DNA from: Marasmius tenuissimus
Lineage: Eukaryota; Basidiomycota; Agaricomycetes; Agaricales; Marasmiaceae
Direction of reading: 5' to 3'
DNA length: 64,000 nt
Assembly: GCA_029532415.1 (NCBI GenBank)
Contig: JAQOTA010000031.1
Coordinates: 372,001-436,000, forward strand
Position numbers and translations under genes: made by a program. Under the pieces are notes generated by a model, which was not told the origin of the DNA, made no database searches, and worked only from the letters and a program-made list of their open reading frames with translations. Positions 34,514 to 45,380 of the stretch are shown piece by piece (position 1 is the first letter of the stretch; every line of letters begins with the position of its first letter).

Positions 34514-36513
34514 CTAGCCACCCCCAGGCTGGCATTGCCAAGTTCAAACACTACATTGAACGTCTTGCCGAGGTTGGGGTTGAACTTTCTGAGTTGATCA
34601 AAGCCCTCCTTCTCATCGCAGCTATTCCTCCTGAATGGGACGCTGCTTCCTCCAAGTCTCTTCATGACTTTACCAGGAATCCTGACAGTACTAGCGCCCT
34701 CACCGTTGCCGATGTTCATGAAGCTATCATGATTGAATACAAATGCCAGAACCCTCAGCTTCCCAACCGCCTCTCTGCGGTCAAGCATGCTGGCAACTGC
34801 GAGCCATCCTTTGGTCAGCAGCATTGTCCGCAGCAGCAACGTCAGCAGCGTGGCCAACAGTGTCAACCACAGCAGCAGCAACGTCCTTCTTCGAACCAGA
34901 ACAAGGGTAAGAAGAAGAAGAAGCAGCAGCGTGGTACCCGTGGTGGTATCAACCAGCACCAGGGTCCCAGCCACGTCGGTGGTAACAACGGTGGTAACAA
35001 TCGGTCGCATGGTCACTCCCATCTGGCACCTTATGCATCCGTCGTAGCTTCCCCCGCTCCTATCTGTCCTTACTCCTCAATCACCGACCACAGGGAATGT
35101 ATTGTGTTGAACGCGGTCAATAACTCCTTGCGCACCAAGATTGCCAGCGCCCCTCCTGTTTGCGCTATGGGATCACTGCCCCCAGCTCACTTCACCAGTC
35201 ACTGGGACAAGTCCTGTGACAGCACTGTCCCTCAGCCAGCTGTAAAGAAGAACCCGGCTGCCATGCATTCCTTCACCGGCTTCACCTCTGTTGATGTTAA
35301 GAACACCTTCCTTTATGGCGATCTTGTTGAGGAGATTTACATGGAACAACCTGAAGGCTTCAAAGTCAAGGGCCAAGAACGTAAGGTACTATGCCTGCGT
35401 CGTGCATTATATGGACTGAAGCAAGCTGTCCTTGAATGGTGGCAAACCCTCAGCTCGTCCATGGAAGTACTAGGCTTCAAACGTCTAACTTCTGATGCTG
35501 GACTCTTCATCTGCAAAGATCCAAAGAGTGGTGAAGTTGTGTATGCGATCATATACGTTGACAATGCACTCTTCATGGGTCCTAATAAAGCCTTTGTTGA
35601 CAAGAAGAAAGCCGAGTTCATGGCTCAATGAGAATGCCACGATATGGGCGATGCAAGCGAGTTTCTCCGCACGAGCATTCATGGCGAAGGCAATAAGATT
35701 ATGATTGACCAAAAGGATTATTGGAAGAAAGTCCTTGAACGTTTTGGGATGCAGAATGCAAAAGGTGCTCCTACGCCCTTACCTGCTGGCTATGTGCCAA
35801 CTCCCAACAATGGTCCAGTCAACCCTGCCATTCGCTCCAAATTCCAGTCTGTGATTGGGTCACTTCTGTACATTATGTTGGGCACACGTCCTGATATTGC
35901 CTATGCAGTTACGAAGCTTTCCCAGTTTTCTTCTAACCCAACGAAGGAACACCTCAATAAAGCTCTGTATATCTGCCGCTAGATCTAGCTGGCACATCAG
36001 ATTATTCACTTGTCTACAATGGTGACTCTGATGGAGGTCTTCTTGCATTCACAGACTCAGATTGGGCTGCTGATCCTATCAAACACCATTCGATCACTGG
36101 CTACTTCTTCAAGTTAGCAGGCGGCATCTTCTCGTAGCAATCACACACCCAGAAGACTGTAGCTCTTTCTTCCACTGAGGCTGAGTATATGGCACTGTCA
36201 GATTGCAGTCGTCAAGCTTTCTGGATAAGATTGCTACTCTCTGAACTTGGAATCGACTGAGGTCCTATTCCAATCTGCAGAGACAATCAGGGCTCTATCC
36301 TCATTGCATCTAATTTGGTTCAAGAACGCCGAACCAAGCACATCAATATTCAATATCATTATATTTGATCATGTGTTGAAGATGGCAAAGTTGAATTGTT
36401 CTTCATTGAAGGAGCCTATAATCCCGCAGACATGTTTACAAAGAATCTTGGACATGAGAAGTTCTTATGGTTCAGAGATCACCTTGGACTTGAATTCTAT
36501 TTGTCCACTTGAT
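34514..36513 (+). pseudogene. Copia B gag, reverse transcriptase and RNase H, deletion fusion
   Basis: The gag resumes at HPQAGIAKFKHYIERLAEVG and runs through LLIAAIPPEWDAASSKSLHD and the Gln-rich part to AAMHSFTGF. It is then joined in frame to reverse transcriptase (TSVDVKNTFLYGDLVEEIYM), skipping protease, integrase and the RT start. RT has YVDNALF in place of YVDD. In-frame stops follow at 35629, 35980 and later. RNase H is clear: AFTDSDWAAD, ALSSTEAEYMAL, RRTKHINIQYH, and NPADMFTKNL near the end. Confidence 0.85.
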
Positions 36514-36552
36514 TCGCTCAGATGCGCTTTTCAGCTACACTTAGCAAGGGAA

Positions 36553-36875
36553 TGTATTGAATCCGTGGACTATAATTAGATCCCAGTATATCCATAGTCC
36601 CAGTTCATACTTCCCGCCATTGTATTATGCAGGACAATGCATTCACTATTGTTCTATTCTTCATTGTTCACTATGCTCATATGTACAATTTCTACTGTCA
36701 TCCTTATATGGTAACTCTATTGTATCTTCATGTATATAAGCTCATAGTTCTCTACCTGAATCTACAGTGTGCTTGAGCTTCTATGTCTCGCCTCTATCTC
36801 TCTAAACTCCTCTCTGGTAAGTAGTAGTGTAGCCATGTTGTAGTCCTCTGCACTAGGCGTCATGCTGGCTCATCA
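36553..36875 (+). repeat. 3' LTR of Copia B
   Basis: Begins TGTATTGAATCCGTGG after the purine tract GCAAGGGAA (36544-36552) and ends GGCTCATCA. It is followed by CATTGG (36876-36881), the second copy of the target site. Confidence 0.85.
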
Positions 36876-39626
36876 CATTGGACCAGTGCCCCTCAAGTGT
36901 AAGTCCCACAAGGCAGGCAGTCGAGTCGCCCGAGAGGACTGCCCCCATATTCTCCATGTATATGCAGGTGATATTGTACCTTTCTTTGAGCCCACAGCTG
37001 ACAATGAGGAAGCTGCATGCAAGTTCTACAAGTAAGTGAGCATTATTTTTGCTGTCTCAATATTTAGTCTAACCTTGCCTGAAGGAAGAAAGCCAAATTG
37101 GATGCCACCCGCAGCATAACTGTCTACCACAAAGGCGCCACAACTAGCACAATCCACCACCATCTAATGAAATACCACGCCTACGATTGGATTATGGCTT
37201 GCGACTCGGCAACCCCACCCATTCAAATTTGTGGGGTGCAGGCCACCAAAGCTGCATCCTTCCAAGCCTCAAACGATATGCAAATAGCACCATCGGTGGA
37301 GCGAGCTCAGTTCAGTATCCACTTGCTTGGAGAGTCTCTCATGAGGCTCATTGTTGTTGAAGACCTGGTGAGCTCAAATTTTCATGCCAGGAATCGCACT
37401 AACATAACTATATATAGCCATTCCTCTTCATCGAAGCAAGCATGCTGCAGAATATCCTCCTCATGCTCCGTGATAGCCTTTGTGACAGCCAGATTCCTCA
37501 ATGGACAACACTATTGAAGATGGTCCATGAGGCCTTCAACCTCAAGATGTATGGGTTAATGGACAAAATAAAGGTGTGTGTTGTGGCCGTTTTGGTTAGC
37601 TTATGCTAATAATTCATTAGGACTCTATGGGAAAGGTATCATTCATGACAGATGGGTGGACCAACTGTGTACTCTACCCCTTCATTGTGGTAGTTGCACA
37701 TTGGATCCAATCAATTCCGATCAAAGACCCCAAGCTGTGGGAACAGCTTGGAATTGACTTCACCCTCTGACTTCAAGCCGACCTTATCAGCTTCCACCCC
37801 CTGCCTGCAAGCCATACTGGCCAACACCTCGCCACTAGCTTTTTTCATGCATTGAACCGACTTAAACTACTGAAGAAGGTACGACATTGGACCTGAACAG
37901 GCATACCATAAGTACTAACTAGACTTTGAAGATTGGCTACCTCACATTCGACAATGCTGCCAACAATATAGCAATGGTAGCTGAACTTGAAGCAAAATTT
38001 ATCGCCAAAAGTGTTCCAACTGACTTCACTGCGGAACAACACCACATTTGGTAAGTTGGTATTCCCTCACGCTAGTCTCAAGTCTAACTGAGCTCTAGGT
38101 GTTTCGTGCATATCCTCCATTTGGCTTGCACTGCCATAATTGAGGCCGCAAATGAGTCTGGGCTGGCAAAGAACTACACAAATGTGCAGAGAGAGAAGGA
38201 CAAACTCTCAAAGGAAGGCATCATATTACATGTGTGTGATATAGTTTGTCAGGTAAGACTTCAGTGAATTTCCTGTTCCTTTAACACACTCATCATGCGC
38301 AACTGAAGGCTCGTGCAAGTGGTGTTTGCAGAAGGAACTGGGAGGAGATTCTTGTCAAGCTGGAAGTTGCCATCAAACAGCTTCTGTGTGATGTCAACAC
38401 CCGCTGGGGCTCTGTATACTACATGATTGACCGCCTGCTCGAACTGCACAATGTGAGTCTTGTCAACATTACTATTCCATTGGATGATCCTTACAGCCTC
38501 TATGCCAGTGTCTGATTGACTTTATTCTCGACTACAAGTACACAGATATCAAGCCTCTTATGGCTCCAGAACTAGTGTTGGCAGAGCAAGTCAAGGAAGT
38601 CCTTGGAGTACGTTATTCTATTGTCTTTGCTATCTTTGACTCATTTTCATTCAGACTGGAACAGCATTTCAACAGTCTTTGAGCACTGACAAGACACCGA
38701 CTCTCTGTGACTATCTACCAAACATTCATTGTGTCATCACGAGGTGGACCACCCAACAACAGCTCTATCCTCACCTCAGTGATGCCATTCAACAGGGCAT
38801 CAATAACATGAAGGAGTACCAGGACAAGATCTCCACTGTCGATGTCTATTCTCTCGCCCTAAGTAAGTCCCCTTCTTCTCCGTGTCTTCCTGCCAAGTTC
38901 AATGTTTTTGCGCAGTTCTTCATCCCAATCAAAAGATGAAATGGTTCAATATGCACAGATCATTTCAAGTCAACACCATAAAGGAGGTTTTCTTTTCCAC
39001 ACTTGAGGTGAGACCATGCTTGCAAGTTCTGATACACATACTAACATCGACTGTTGTGCTGTTAGGAGGTAGTACTTCCCCCAGACTTTGCCAAACTGTG
39101 AGAGCAACCCTCAACTGGCTCGTCTGAAGCTGAAAAAGGAAAGGCAAAAGTTAAGAAGTGGCAGACTGTACTTGTGGATTCCAATGATGAAGAGGCAGGT
39201 CCACTCAGCTCACAGTCCGCTCGAGTGGAGGGAGCTACATATCTGGAGTATAAAGATGTTTGGACTTACACCAACACCTTGATGGCATGGGGAACAGCAG
39301 TAAGTATTGGTGTTTACCTTTATCGCACAGGTTTCAAACACTGAACAACCCATCAGAAGTATTGAAACACTTTTCCACGCATGTTCCGGCTGGCGATGGA
39401 CATTCTGCCTGTTCAAGAGACTTCAGTTCCGTGTGAAAGGGTGTTCTCGTCTGCCAAGCTGACCTCAACAGAGTCTTGCAACAGACTAGAGCCAGATACA
39501 ATGCAAGCACTTCAAATTCTTAAGTATCATTGGAAGCATAATCAGGTTGATCTTGATTACACCAGGCATTACAATGAGAAGGCCTATGTGCATGAACTTG
39601 AGGGACTGACACTTCACAATAGGTAG
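36876..39626 (+). CDS. hAT-family transposase gene, main catalytic part
   Basis: It resumes the reading broken at 29089 (GPVPLKCKSHKAG). Exons with short introns carry the hAT landmarks in order: SFMTDGWTN (about 37640-37670, first catalytic Asp), LTFDNAANN (about 37945, second Asp), HHIWCFVHILHLACTA, DVNTRWGSVYYMIDRLLEL (about 38392), and the C-terminal dimerisation block LAMDILPVQETSVPCERVFSS (start of it near 39385) ending HNR at 39626. hAT transposases cut DNA with hairpin formation on flanking DNA. In-frame stops (after GIDFTL near 37770 and after FAKL near 39103) suggest decay. The final codon comes from the MITE inserted at 39622. Confidence 0.75.
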
Positions 39627-40134
39627 TTTGCGTGACACGGTTGGCGTGCGAAAAGCATTGCGTCATACGAACCGTTCGATATTTTTCGGGATTTTGCGTT
39701 GCGTGAGGCAACCTTGAAACTCATACAATTCCTCTCATTCTACTGTAATCTCCTTGAAACAAAGTTCCTGACAGTGTTATTTTGAGACACTCAGACATCG
39801 GATGTATCACCAATGGTCGTTGGACCGGCTGGGAGGGCCTGTAGACTGGCAAGAAACTAGCCGTGATGGCATCAGCCGGTACCGTTCGTGCCGAGCATGC
39901 ATTGAGCAAGCATTGATGATGAAGCTAGCAAGAAAAAGGGAGAAGTTCTCAATGGTAGGAAGTGTGATTGTGTCTCTCTGAGCCATACACTGCCCACAAG
40001 CTCAATTCCTCGTGGGACATGCACATAAAATTTGTAAGTGGTGGTGGCCTCACGCAACGCCAAATCCCGAAAAATATCGAACGGTTCGTATGACGCAATG
40101 CTTTTCGCACGCCAACCGTGTCACGCAAACTACC
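39622..40134. mobile_element. 513-bp MITE with ~87-bp TIRs and TA target duplication
   Basis: 39622-~39708 (GGTAGTTTGCGTGACACGG...) and ~40048-40134 are near-perfect inverted repeats, flanked by TA (39620-39621, 40135-40136). No coding capacity is seen between them. TA duplication and long TIRs fit a Tc1/mariner-superfamily MITE. It sits at the very end of the hAT reading frame and supplies its stop codon. Confidence 0.8.
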
Positions 40135-40411
40135 TAATGACTTAACCCCCTTAGATATCGACCACCATGCAGGGAGTCTTGGTACTTTAACTGATAGAAC
40201 TTAAGTAGATTGTGTACTTGTATTTTCTTGGTTGCACGCTTATAGGTAGTTGTTCAACTTCAATGTCATTTTCTAATGGTTCAAACACTATTTTTGAAGG
40301 ACTTGAAGGGAAAAAATCTTTTAAAAAAATAATATATTTTTGGCAGTTTGTAAACTGCCGAAAACCGGACCGTGCAGTTTCCGAACCAGTTTGAACTCAA
40401 ACCAACCAGTG
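40135..40411. other. hAT 3' terminal region
   Basis: Follows the MITE and ends in ACCAACCAGTG at 40411; reversed, this is CACTGGTTGG, the usual start of a hAT terminal repeat. A subterminal hairpin GGCAGTTTGTAAACTGCC lies at about 40352. A matching 5' terminus was not found in the window, so the end is tentative. Confidence 0.4.
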
Positions 40412-40484
40412 GCAATACTACCTTCACTCGACCGACCGACCGACCCGGTGTCATGGATTGACGGCTCGGCCACCCCTTGGTCCA

Positions 40485-40705
40485 GATCATATGCTTAGAG
40501 GGTGGTTTCATAGAAGCATCAGGAGTACGGCTCATCTTGATCATACTGCCATGCTCAGCCAAAGTCGAATGTTATTTCACGGTGTACGAGCGCTCAGCGC
40601 CGAGTGGCAGACCATGACACAGAGCACCGAGCAGCTTTTCTAGGGCAAGAAATTAGTTGTGGAAGGTAAGGGGATCGAAAAAGAAAAAAAATCACCGGGC
40701 TAGGG
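40485..40705 (+). repeat. Left part of segmental duplication, copy 1
   Basis: Matches 50832-50958 (for example GCTCAGCGCCGAGTGGCAGACC) with insertions. The similarity resumes at about 45390 after the Tc1-like element. Confidence 0.6.
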
Positions 40706-40718
40706 AATTCATGGTTCA

Positions 40719-41003
40719 CAGTTGGGAATATTTACAGCTCTTTCCAGAACTTAGGGCGTGGGTGTTTTTTTTTCCCGTGCGAGCCCAGATACAGGGAAAA
40801 CAGTGTGCAATTTTTAGGGCTCGTAAATAGCAAGAAATTTGTACCGGACATATACCACTCTTGAGAGAAAAATCAGGGCTTTCAGCTGATATACTTTTTG
40901 TGGTTGTCAGTGCAGAGGAAGGGTGACAGCAAGCTCACTGTTGTTCAGTGTTTGGGGATCATGGGAACTTTGACCCAAACCGTAGTCGCGTCTGACCTGG
41001 ACA
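40719..41003 (+). repeat. Left TIR of the Tc1-like element
   Basis: Begins near CAGTTGGGAATATTTACAG. Shared blocks with the right side include CAGCTGATATACTTTTTGTGG (cut here: GCTGATATACTTTTTGTGG), GAGGAAGGGTGACAG and CCGTAGTCGCGTCTGA. Confidence 0.75.
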
Positions 41004-41037
41004 TGTCTCTTGTGGTTCTTAGCTTCTTACCACCATC

Positions 41038-42264
41038 ATGCCTCAAAAAAAACCAATTACTCCTGCTCGCCATCACTACTCCTCTGACCTCAAGAGGAGG
41101 GTCATCTATCAGCAGGATTTTCTGGGCCACAACACCACAGAAATAGCAATTTTGCTGGATATGCCACTTCGGGTGGTTCAAAGGGTTATCGAGCTCTGAA
41201 GAACAACAGGAGAGGTTTGCCGGGACAGGAAGGGATATGGTCGGCGATGCCTTCTGTCACAGGCACATATAAGGGTGCGCTGATAAGTCCTCCTCACAAT
41301 CTCTCTCCTCTCACTCATGGCCGTCGGCTCAGTTTTTGATTGCTCTTATTGAACATACCCCCAATATCTATTTGGATGAACTTCAAGAACATCTGCAACT
41401 TCAACACAATGTGGAAGTGTCTCTTCATTGCATCTTCCTTACCCTTCGGAGGCTTGGTTATGGATCAAAAAAGGTATGCTGAGTCAATCCCGTTCGTAAA
41501 CAGTTTGGTTGCAAATGTCAATACTGAATGGTCTAGCTATCTCGCACGGCTACAGAGCGTTCTCAGGAGGCAATTGTTGCGTACATCCTAGCCATTGGAA
41601 ATGAGCCTGCTGAACGACTGGTTTTTGGTAATGAATCATCCGTGAATATTCTTACCACATATCGTGCCAATGGTTGGGCAATCTGGGGCGTTCGAGCTCG
41701 CATGCGCCGCAAGTTCCAAAGGGGGAAAAGGTCATTCTGTATTGCCTCTATCGCTACAAATCTGACTGTGCTCTTAGGTACTCTCTCCTGCCTGCCGTGT
41801 CAGTCAATGGCATAATTTATTCACATGTGAAGGAGGGTGGGTATGATGGTGATGAGTTCATGATTTGGGTGCAGGGAATCTTGGGAGTTATGAACCCGTA
41901 CCCAGGACTGCAGAGTGTCTTGGTACTGGATAACTGCAGCATCCACCATGTTGAAGGAGTTGCAGAGTTGTGCGAGGAGCAGTTAGTACCATTACTAATA
42001 TTCCACTGCTCGCACTCTGTTGATGCTGATGACTGTGATAGAGGTGTCAAGTTTGTAAACCTACCGCCTTATTGTCTGGAGCTCAACCATGTCGAGGAGA
42101 GCTTTTCATTTGTCAAGGCATGGATACGCCGACATGGTCTTGAATTTTGTAACATAGCAGAACACGGTGAACCAGAGGAGCCTTTCTTCTTTTTGTACAA
42201 TGCTCTTCATCAGATCACTCCCGAACATTGTTGCACATGGTTTGGACATTCACGATACATTTGA
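41038..42264 (+). pseudogene. DDE_3 (Tc1/mariner, IS630-like) transposase, catalytically broken
   Basis: The ATG at 41038 opens MPQKKPITPARHHYSS. A helix-turn-helix follows (TEIAILLDMPLRVVQRVIEL) and then an in-frame TGA where Trp is usual. Introns lie at ~41272-41331 and ~41474-41535. The second helix-turn-helix reads YLDELQEHLQLQHNVEVSL. The catalytic part has FGNESSVN, where the family has D before ES, so the first Asp reads Asn. LVLDNCSIHH keeps the second Asp, and NLPPYCLELNHVEESFSFVK the third acidic residue. It ends at 42264. At least two lesions make it inactive. Confidence 0.8.
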
Positions 42265-42398
42265 AGGTACAGGTACAAGGATGTAGCTATATGGTGGTCT
42301 AGAATAAGCAGTGTCTCTATTTTGAGTCGTAATTACCAGCAGAATGGGATTGTGGGATGCAAGAAAAGTACGGAGGTGGTACTAGGTAGTGAAGTATA

Positions 42399-44070
42399 CT
42401 AGTAGCGACGGGTCTCTCTGATTTTCTTGACCTTAGACTGAGCTTTTGAAAGTACATGTTTAGCATTACCGAAGCTAAGACCGAATCTCTCCGCTGTAAG
42501 ATCAGTGATTGACATCTCTACCAGTTCGTCAATGTTATAGAGATCCTGATGCTTGAAGACATCCACATACAAATTGAGATTACGCTGAGGTTGCTTCATA
42601 TGAAGCACGGCAATGAAAGATGAAATCAATGGATATTCAAGATCTCCATCATCAATAGAACGACTACCACCACTCTTTGCTGGCAATTCCTTGTTGAGAG
42701 CTTTTGCAACAAGTGCAACTGTTGCAGCCAAGAGTGTGCTGTTTACTCCATCAGAGGGTGCAGGTTGTGGCAGAATATATGGCGGAAAAGAAGATAGTAT
42801 AACTTCAGATAACGGTTTGTGGAGACTTTTGTGCCAGGGAGAGAAAGGATCAGATTTAAGATCAGATTTTGGAGGTGTCTTGAGTGTAACACTGCATGTT
42901 CGTAGTGCCTGTTCTCATACTGGTTCTAATTACAGTCAATCTGCATCAAAATAAACAACTCACAAGTGCGTTGCCCCATGCATTTGCGTGTGCATGCTTG
43001 ACATGATGGTGGTTTCCGTCATTATCAATTTGACACATGACCTTTGGCCCACATGCCTGGCATTGAGTGTACGTCGCATGAAGGCGCTCTCCCTACTGTT
43101 GCTCCCGCTCCATCAGAGACAAACTTCCTCCCGCATCATTAATAGGTTCATCACCATTCTCATTCTCGTTTCCTTCATTGCTAAGCAAATCTAAGAGTGG
43201 CTCCTCCCGGGTCTTGCCTTTTGAACTCTGGCTACCTCTACTAGAGCTTGAAATCAATGCAGTGTTTCTGGTGTTACCATTTTTCTTCTTCCAGGCAGCA
43301 TTGAGGGATCTCATGTACTGTATTCACATCAGGTCTGGTTGAGCTTCATAAAACAAAGACAAACGTACCTGCTCAGTTGTACTAATTTGAACAGTTAGAT
43401 ATTCATTCTTCTTCTTCTGGTATGCCTTCATGTCCTTCACACAGCCTTGCCAGTCAGCCCAATCAGTGAGCGAAGATGAAAGGGTCTTTGCAGTCCGATT
43501 GGCTAGCCGGTAAGAGAGTGGCGGCTTGACTGGGATGTCCTCGCAGCACATGCAGCCATAAATAATCTCTAGTACGTCCTCCCAATCCTTGTAGAACGGG
43601 ACCTCTTGACGCACTGAGTTTCCGTCTGGAGTGTCCACACGGAGAACAGCAGCTAAGGACCACAGTCAGCAAATATGGTCAGTTGATGGTCTCGTGTGGT
43701 CTTTGAGCTCACCGTCTGCAATAGCGTCTGCTTTGCCTGATTTTGCTTTCCTCTTTTTTGCCGGAGGTTCTTCATCTTCAACTTCAACGCCATCTGAATT
43801 ATCACTCAGAACATCCACTAGTTCTGGCTTGCCATCAGATTGATCATTATCGTGCTCTTCCTCCTCGTCGAATAGTGAGTCTACGTCGCCTTTGAGGCTG
43901 CCTTTCTTGTCATCATCCTCCGGATAGACTAGAGAATCAACCCTAGGACTGGCAATTCGCGTTGAATTTGATGCGGCACGTGTACTTGCTCTGGTAGATT
44001 TAGGCTGGGCAGCTGAATTCTTTCGTGGCTGACCTCGAGGTTTTCCAGACGGCTTTTGCCTTTTGGGCAT
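42399..44070 (-). CDS. Accessory nuclear-type gene of the Tc1-like element
   Basis: The ATG at 44070 opens MPKRQKPSGKPRGQPRKN, a basic stretch, followed by an acidic region. Exon 1 ends at 43713 (intron 43653-43712). Exon 2 (from 43652) reads DWEDVLEIIYGCMC. A third exon has Ser- and acid-rich sequence, an in-frame TAG, then a possible zinc-binding set CQACGPKVMC followed by HHHVKHAHANAW. The last exon has FIAVLHMKQPQRNLNLYVDVF and TAERFGLSFGNAKHVLSKAQ, resembling SAM-like helical C-termini of proteins common in Agaricomycetes. It converges on the transposase and shares the element, so a helper or regulatory role is plausible but unproven. Confidence 0.55.
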
Positions 44071-44107
44071 GGGTCAGGATGGTGAGAGAACGAGTAACAC
44101 GAAGGAC

Positions 44108-45315
44108 GCATCAGACGCGACTACGGTTCGGGTCAAAGTCCCCACGATCCCCGAGCACTGTGAACAACAGTGAGCTCACTGTCACCCTTCCTCCGCACCG
44201 ACAACTATCCTCCTCCGTTTGCACAAAAAATAAGACCAGCGCGCGATACATTTTCGAGTGCGCACCTCAAGGTGTAAGCTTGATGCAACTACCTCTGTGG
44301 GGAGTCAAGATGCAAATTTGGGTTGTTTGAGGGTGATTTGAAACCAAAAAGTGGGGAGTTGCACTGCAAATCCTGGTTGTGCGCGCTATGGACCTTTTGG
44401 AACACCTCTCCCAGCTGTTCCTCGGCCAGCTGTCAACAGATCTATGGAAATCGCTGGGTCCTGAGTCTCATATCAGGCTTTTAGCTTGAAGTTAAGGCCA
44501 CAATTGGCAGGATACTGATACAGGCTGAACATGAAGGACAAGTAAAAGTTGGAACAACCCAAACGGCTTTGCAGGGTCTTTCCTTATTTGTTTGACAGTC
44601 TAGGCCCATTGCCTGCCGCCTCTGCAATAAGATATAGATAACTCCCGATAACGCATTCTGTGGACAAATCACGCTGAAGCTTTGAGAATAAATAAATGAC
44701 ATGAAAGGGGAAAGATAAGATAAAAGGCCGGATATCACCGGGTTCTAGACCCATGAACTAATTAGGAAAGTCCAGCCAGAGCATCATGAAATAGTACTGT
44801 GAGGATTGACCCAACTGTGGCCTCCATTCTGTTCCGGGGATGAAATCAGCTCTGAAGAATCAGTAAAAAGTGTGAGTCCACACCTAATGCAACGGTCACA
44901 GCCGGAGAATCCACCGAGAAAGGTTGTTCTATCCTAGTCCGAGTATTCCAATAAATCCAGAGCGCACACGACCAGGATTTCCAACACAACTCCCCACCTT
45001 AGGTCTCAAACCACCCTCAAATCACACGGAGTCGCATCTTGACTTCCGAGGGAGCTGCTCGTGTCAAGCGTATGTCTCAAGGCGTGCGCTCAGAAAATGG
45101 GTCGCGCGCTGGTCTTATTTTTTGTGCAAACGGAGGAGGATAGACAACCACAAAAAGTATATCAGCTGAAAGCCCTGATTTTATATGTCCGGTACAGATT
45201 TATCTCTATTTACGAGCCCTAAAAATCACACAGTGTTTTCCCTGTATTTGGGCTCGCGCGGGAAAAAAAAAACGCCCGCGCCCTAAGTTCCGCAAAGAGC
45301 TGTAACGGAATACTG
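44108..45315 (-). repeat. Right TIR of the Tc1-like element, split by a MITE
   Basis: The inner piece ~44108-44204 matches 41003-40910 reversed. The outer piece ~45144-45315 matches 40910-40719 reversed. The interval 44205-45143 is the inserted MITE. Confidence 0.75.
44205..45143. mobile_element. 939-bp MITE inside the Tc1-like TIR
   Basis: TIRs of about 185 bp: 44205-~44389 and ~44957-45143 begin CTATCCTCCTCCGTTTGC and align along their length at roughly 80%. ACAA flanks both sides (44201-44204, 45144-45147), while the intact left TIR has a single ACAA there. No coding frame of note. Confidence 0.75.
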
Positions 45316-45380
45316 ACCTAAACTTTTCGGTCACACGAGAAACCCCATCCAAATTGATTGAAATAGGTCAGTATTCTAGG
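45309..45380. repeat. Short stem-loop at the right end of the Tc1-like element
   Basis: GAATACTGACCTA (45309 on) is the reverse complement of TAGGTCAGTATTC (to 45379), with a ~46-bp loop. The stretch between them is absent from duplication copy 2. Confidence 0.6.

Larger units (their letters stand above)
29090..36875 (+). mobile_element. Copia retrotransposon B inserted in the hAT gene
   Basis: Both LTRs are present (29090-29394, 305 bp; 36553-36875, 323 bp). CATTGG flanks the element at 29084-29089 and 36876-36881, and the host hAT reading resumes across it. Inside are a tRNA primer site, the gag start (29712-29800), the nested Gypsy (29801-34513), then gag C-terminus, reverse transcriptase and RNase H. 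Pre-integrase and integrase are absent: gag is fused to RT. The LTRs differ by an ~18-bp indel and many substitutions, suggesting an old insertion or LTRs of different origin. Confidence 0.85.
40706..45375. mobile_element. Two-gene Tc1/mariner-like DNA transposon
   Basis: The left TIR (~40719-41003) matches the reverse complement of ~44108-44204 plus ~45144-45315, because the right TIR is split by a nested MITE. Two genes face each other inside: a DDE transposase (+) starting at 41038 and an accessory gene (-) starting at 44070, each beginning just inside its TIR. CTAGGG at 40700-40705 and 45376-45381 may hold the TA target duplication. The related locus at about 50958 lacks the element. Confidence 0.7.

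Noticed and set aside
37501..37800. Stops in the hAT gene considered as proof of a fully dead gene
   Set aside because: Several fall near possible splice sites; without transcripts some could lie in introns, so it is kept as a decayed but annotated gene.
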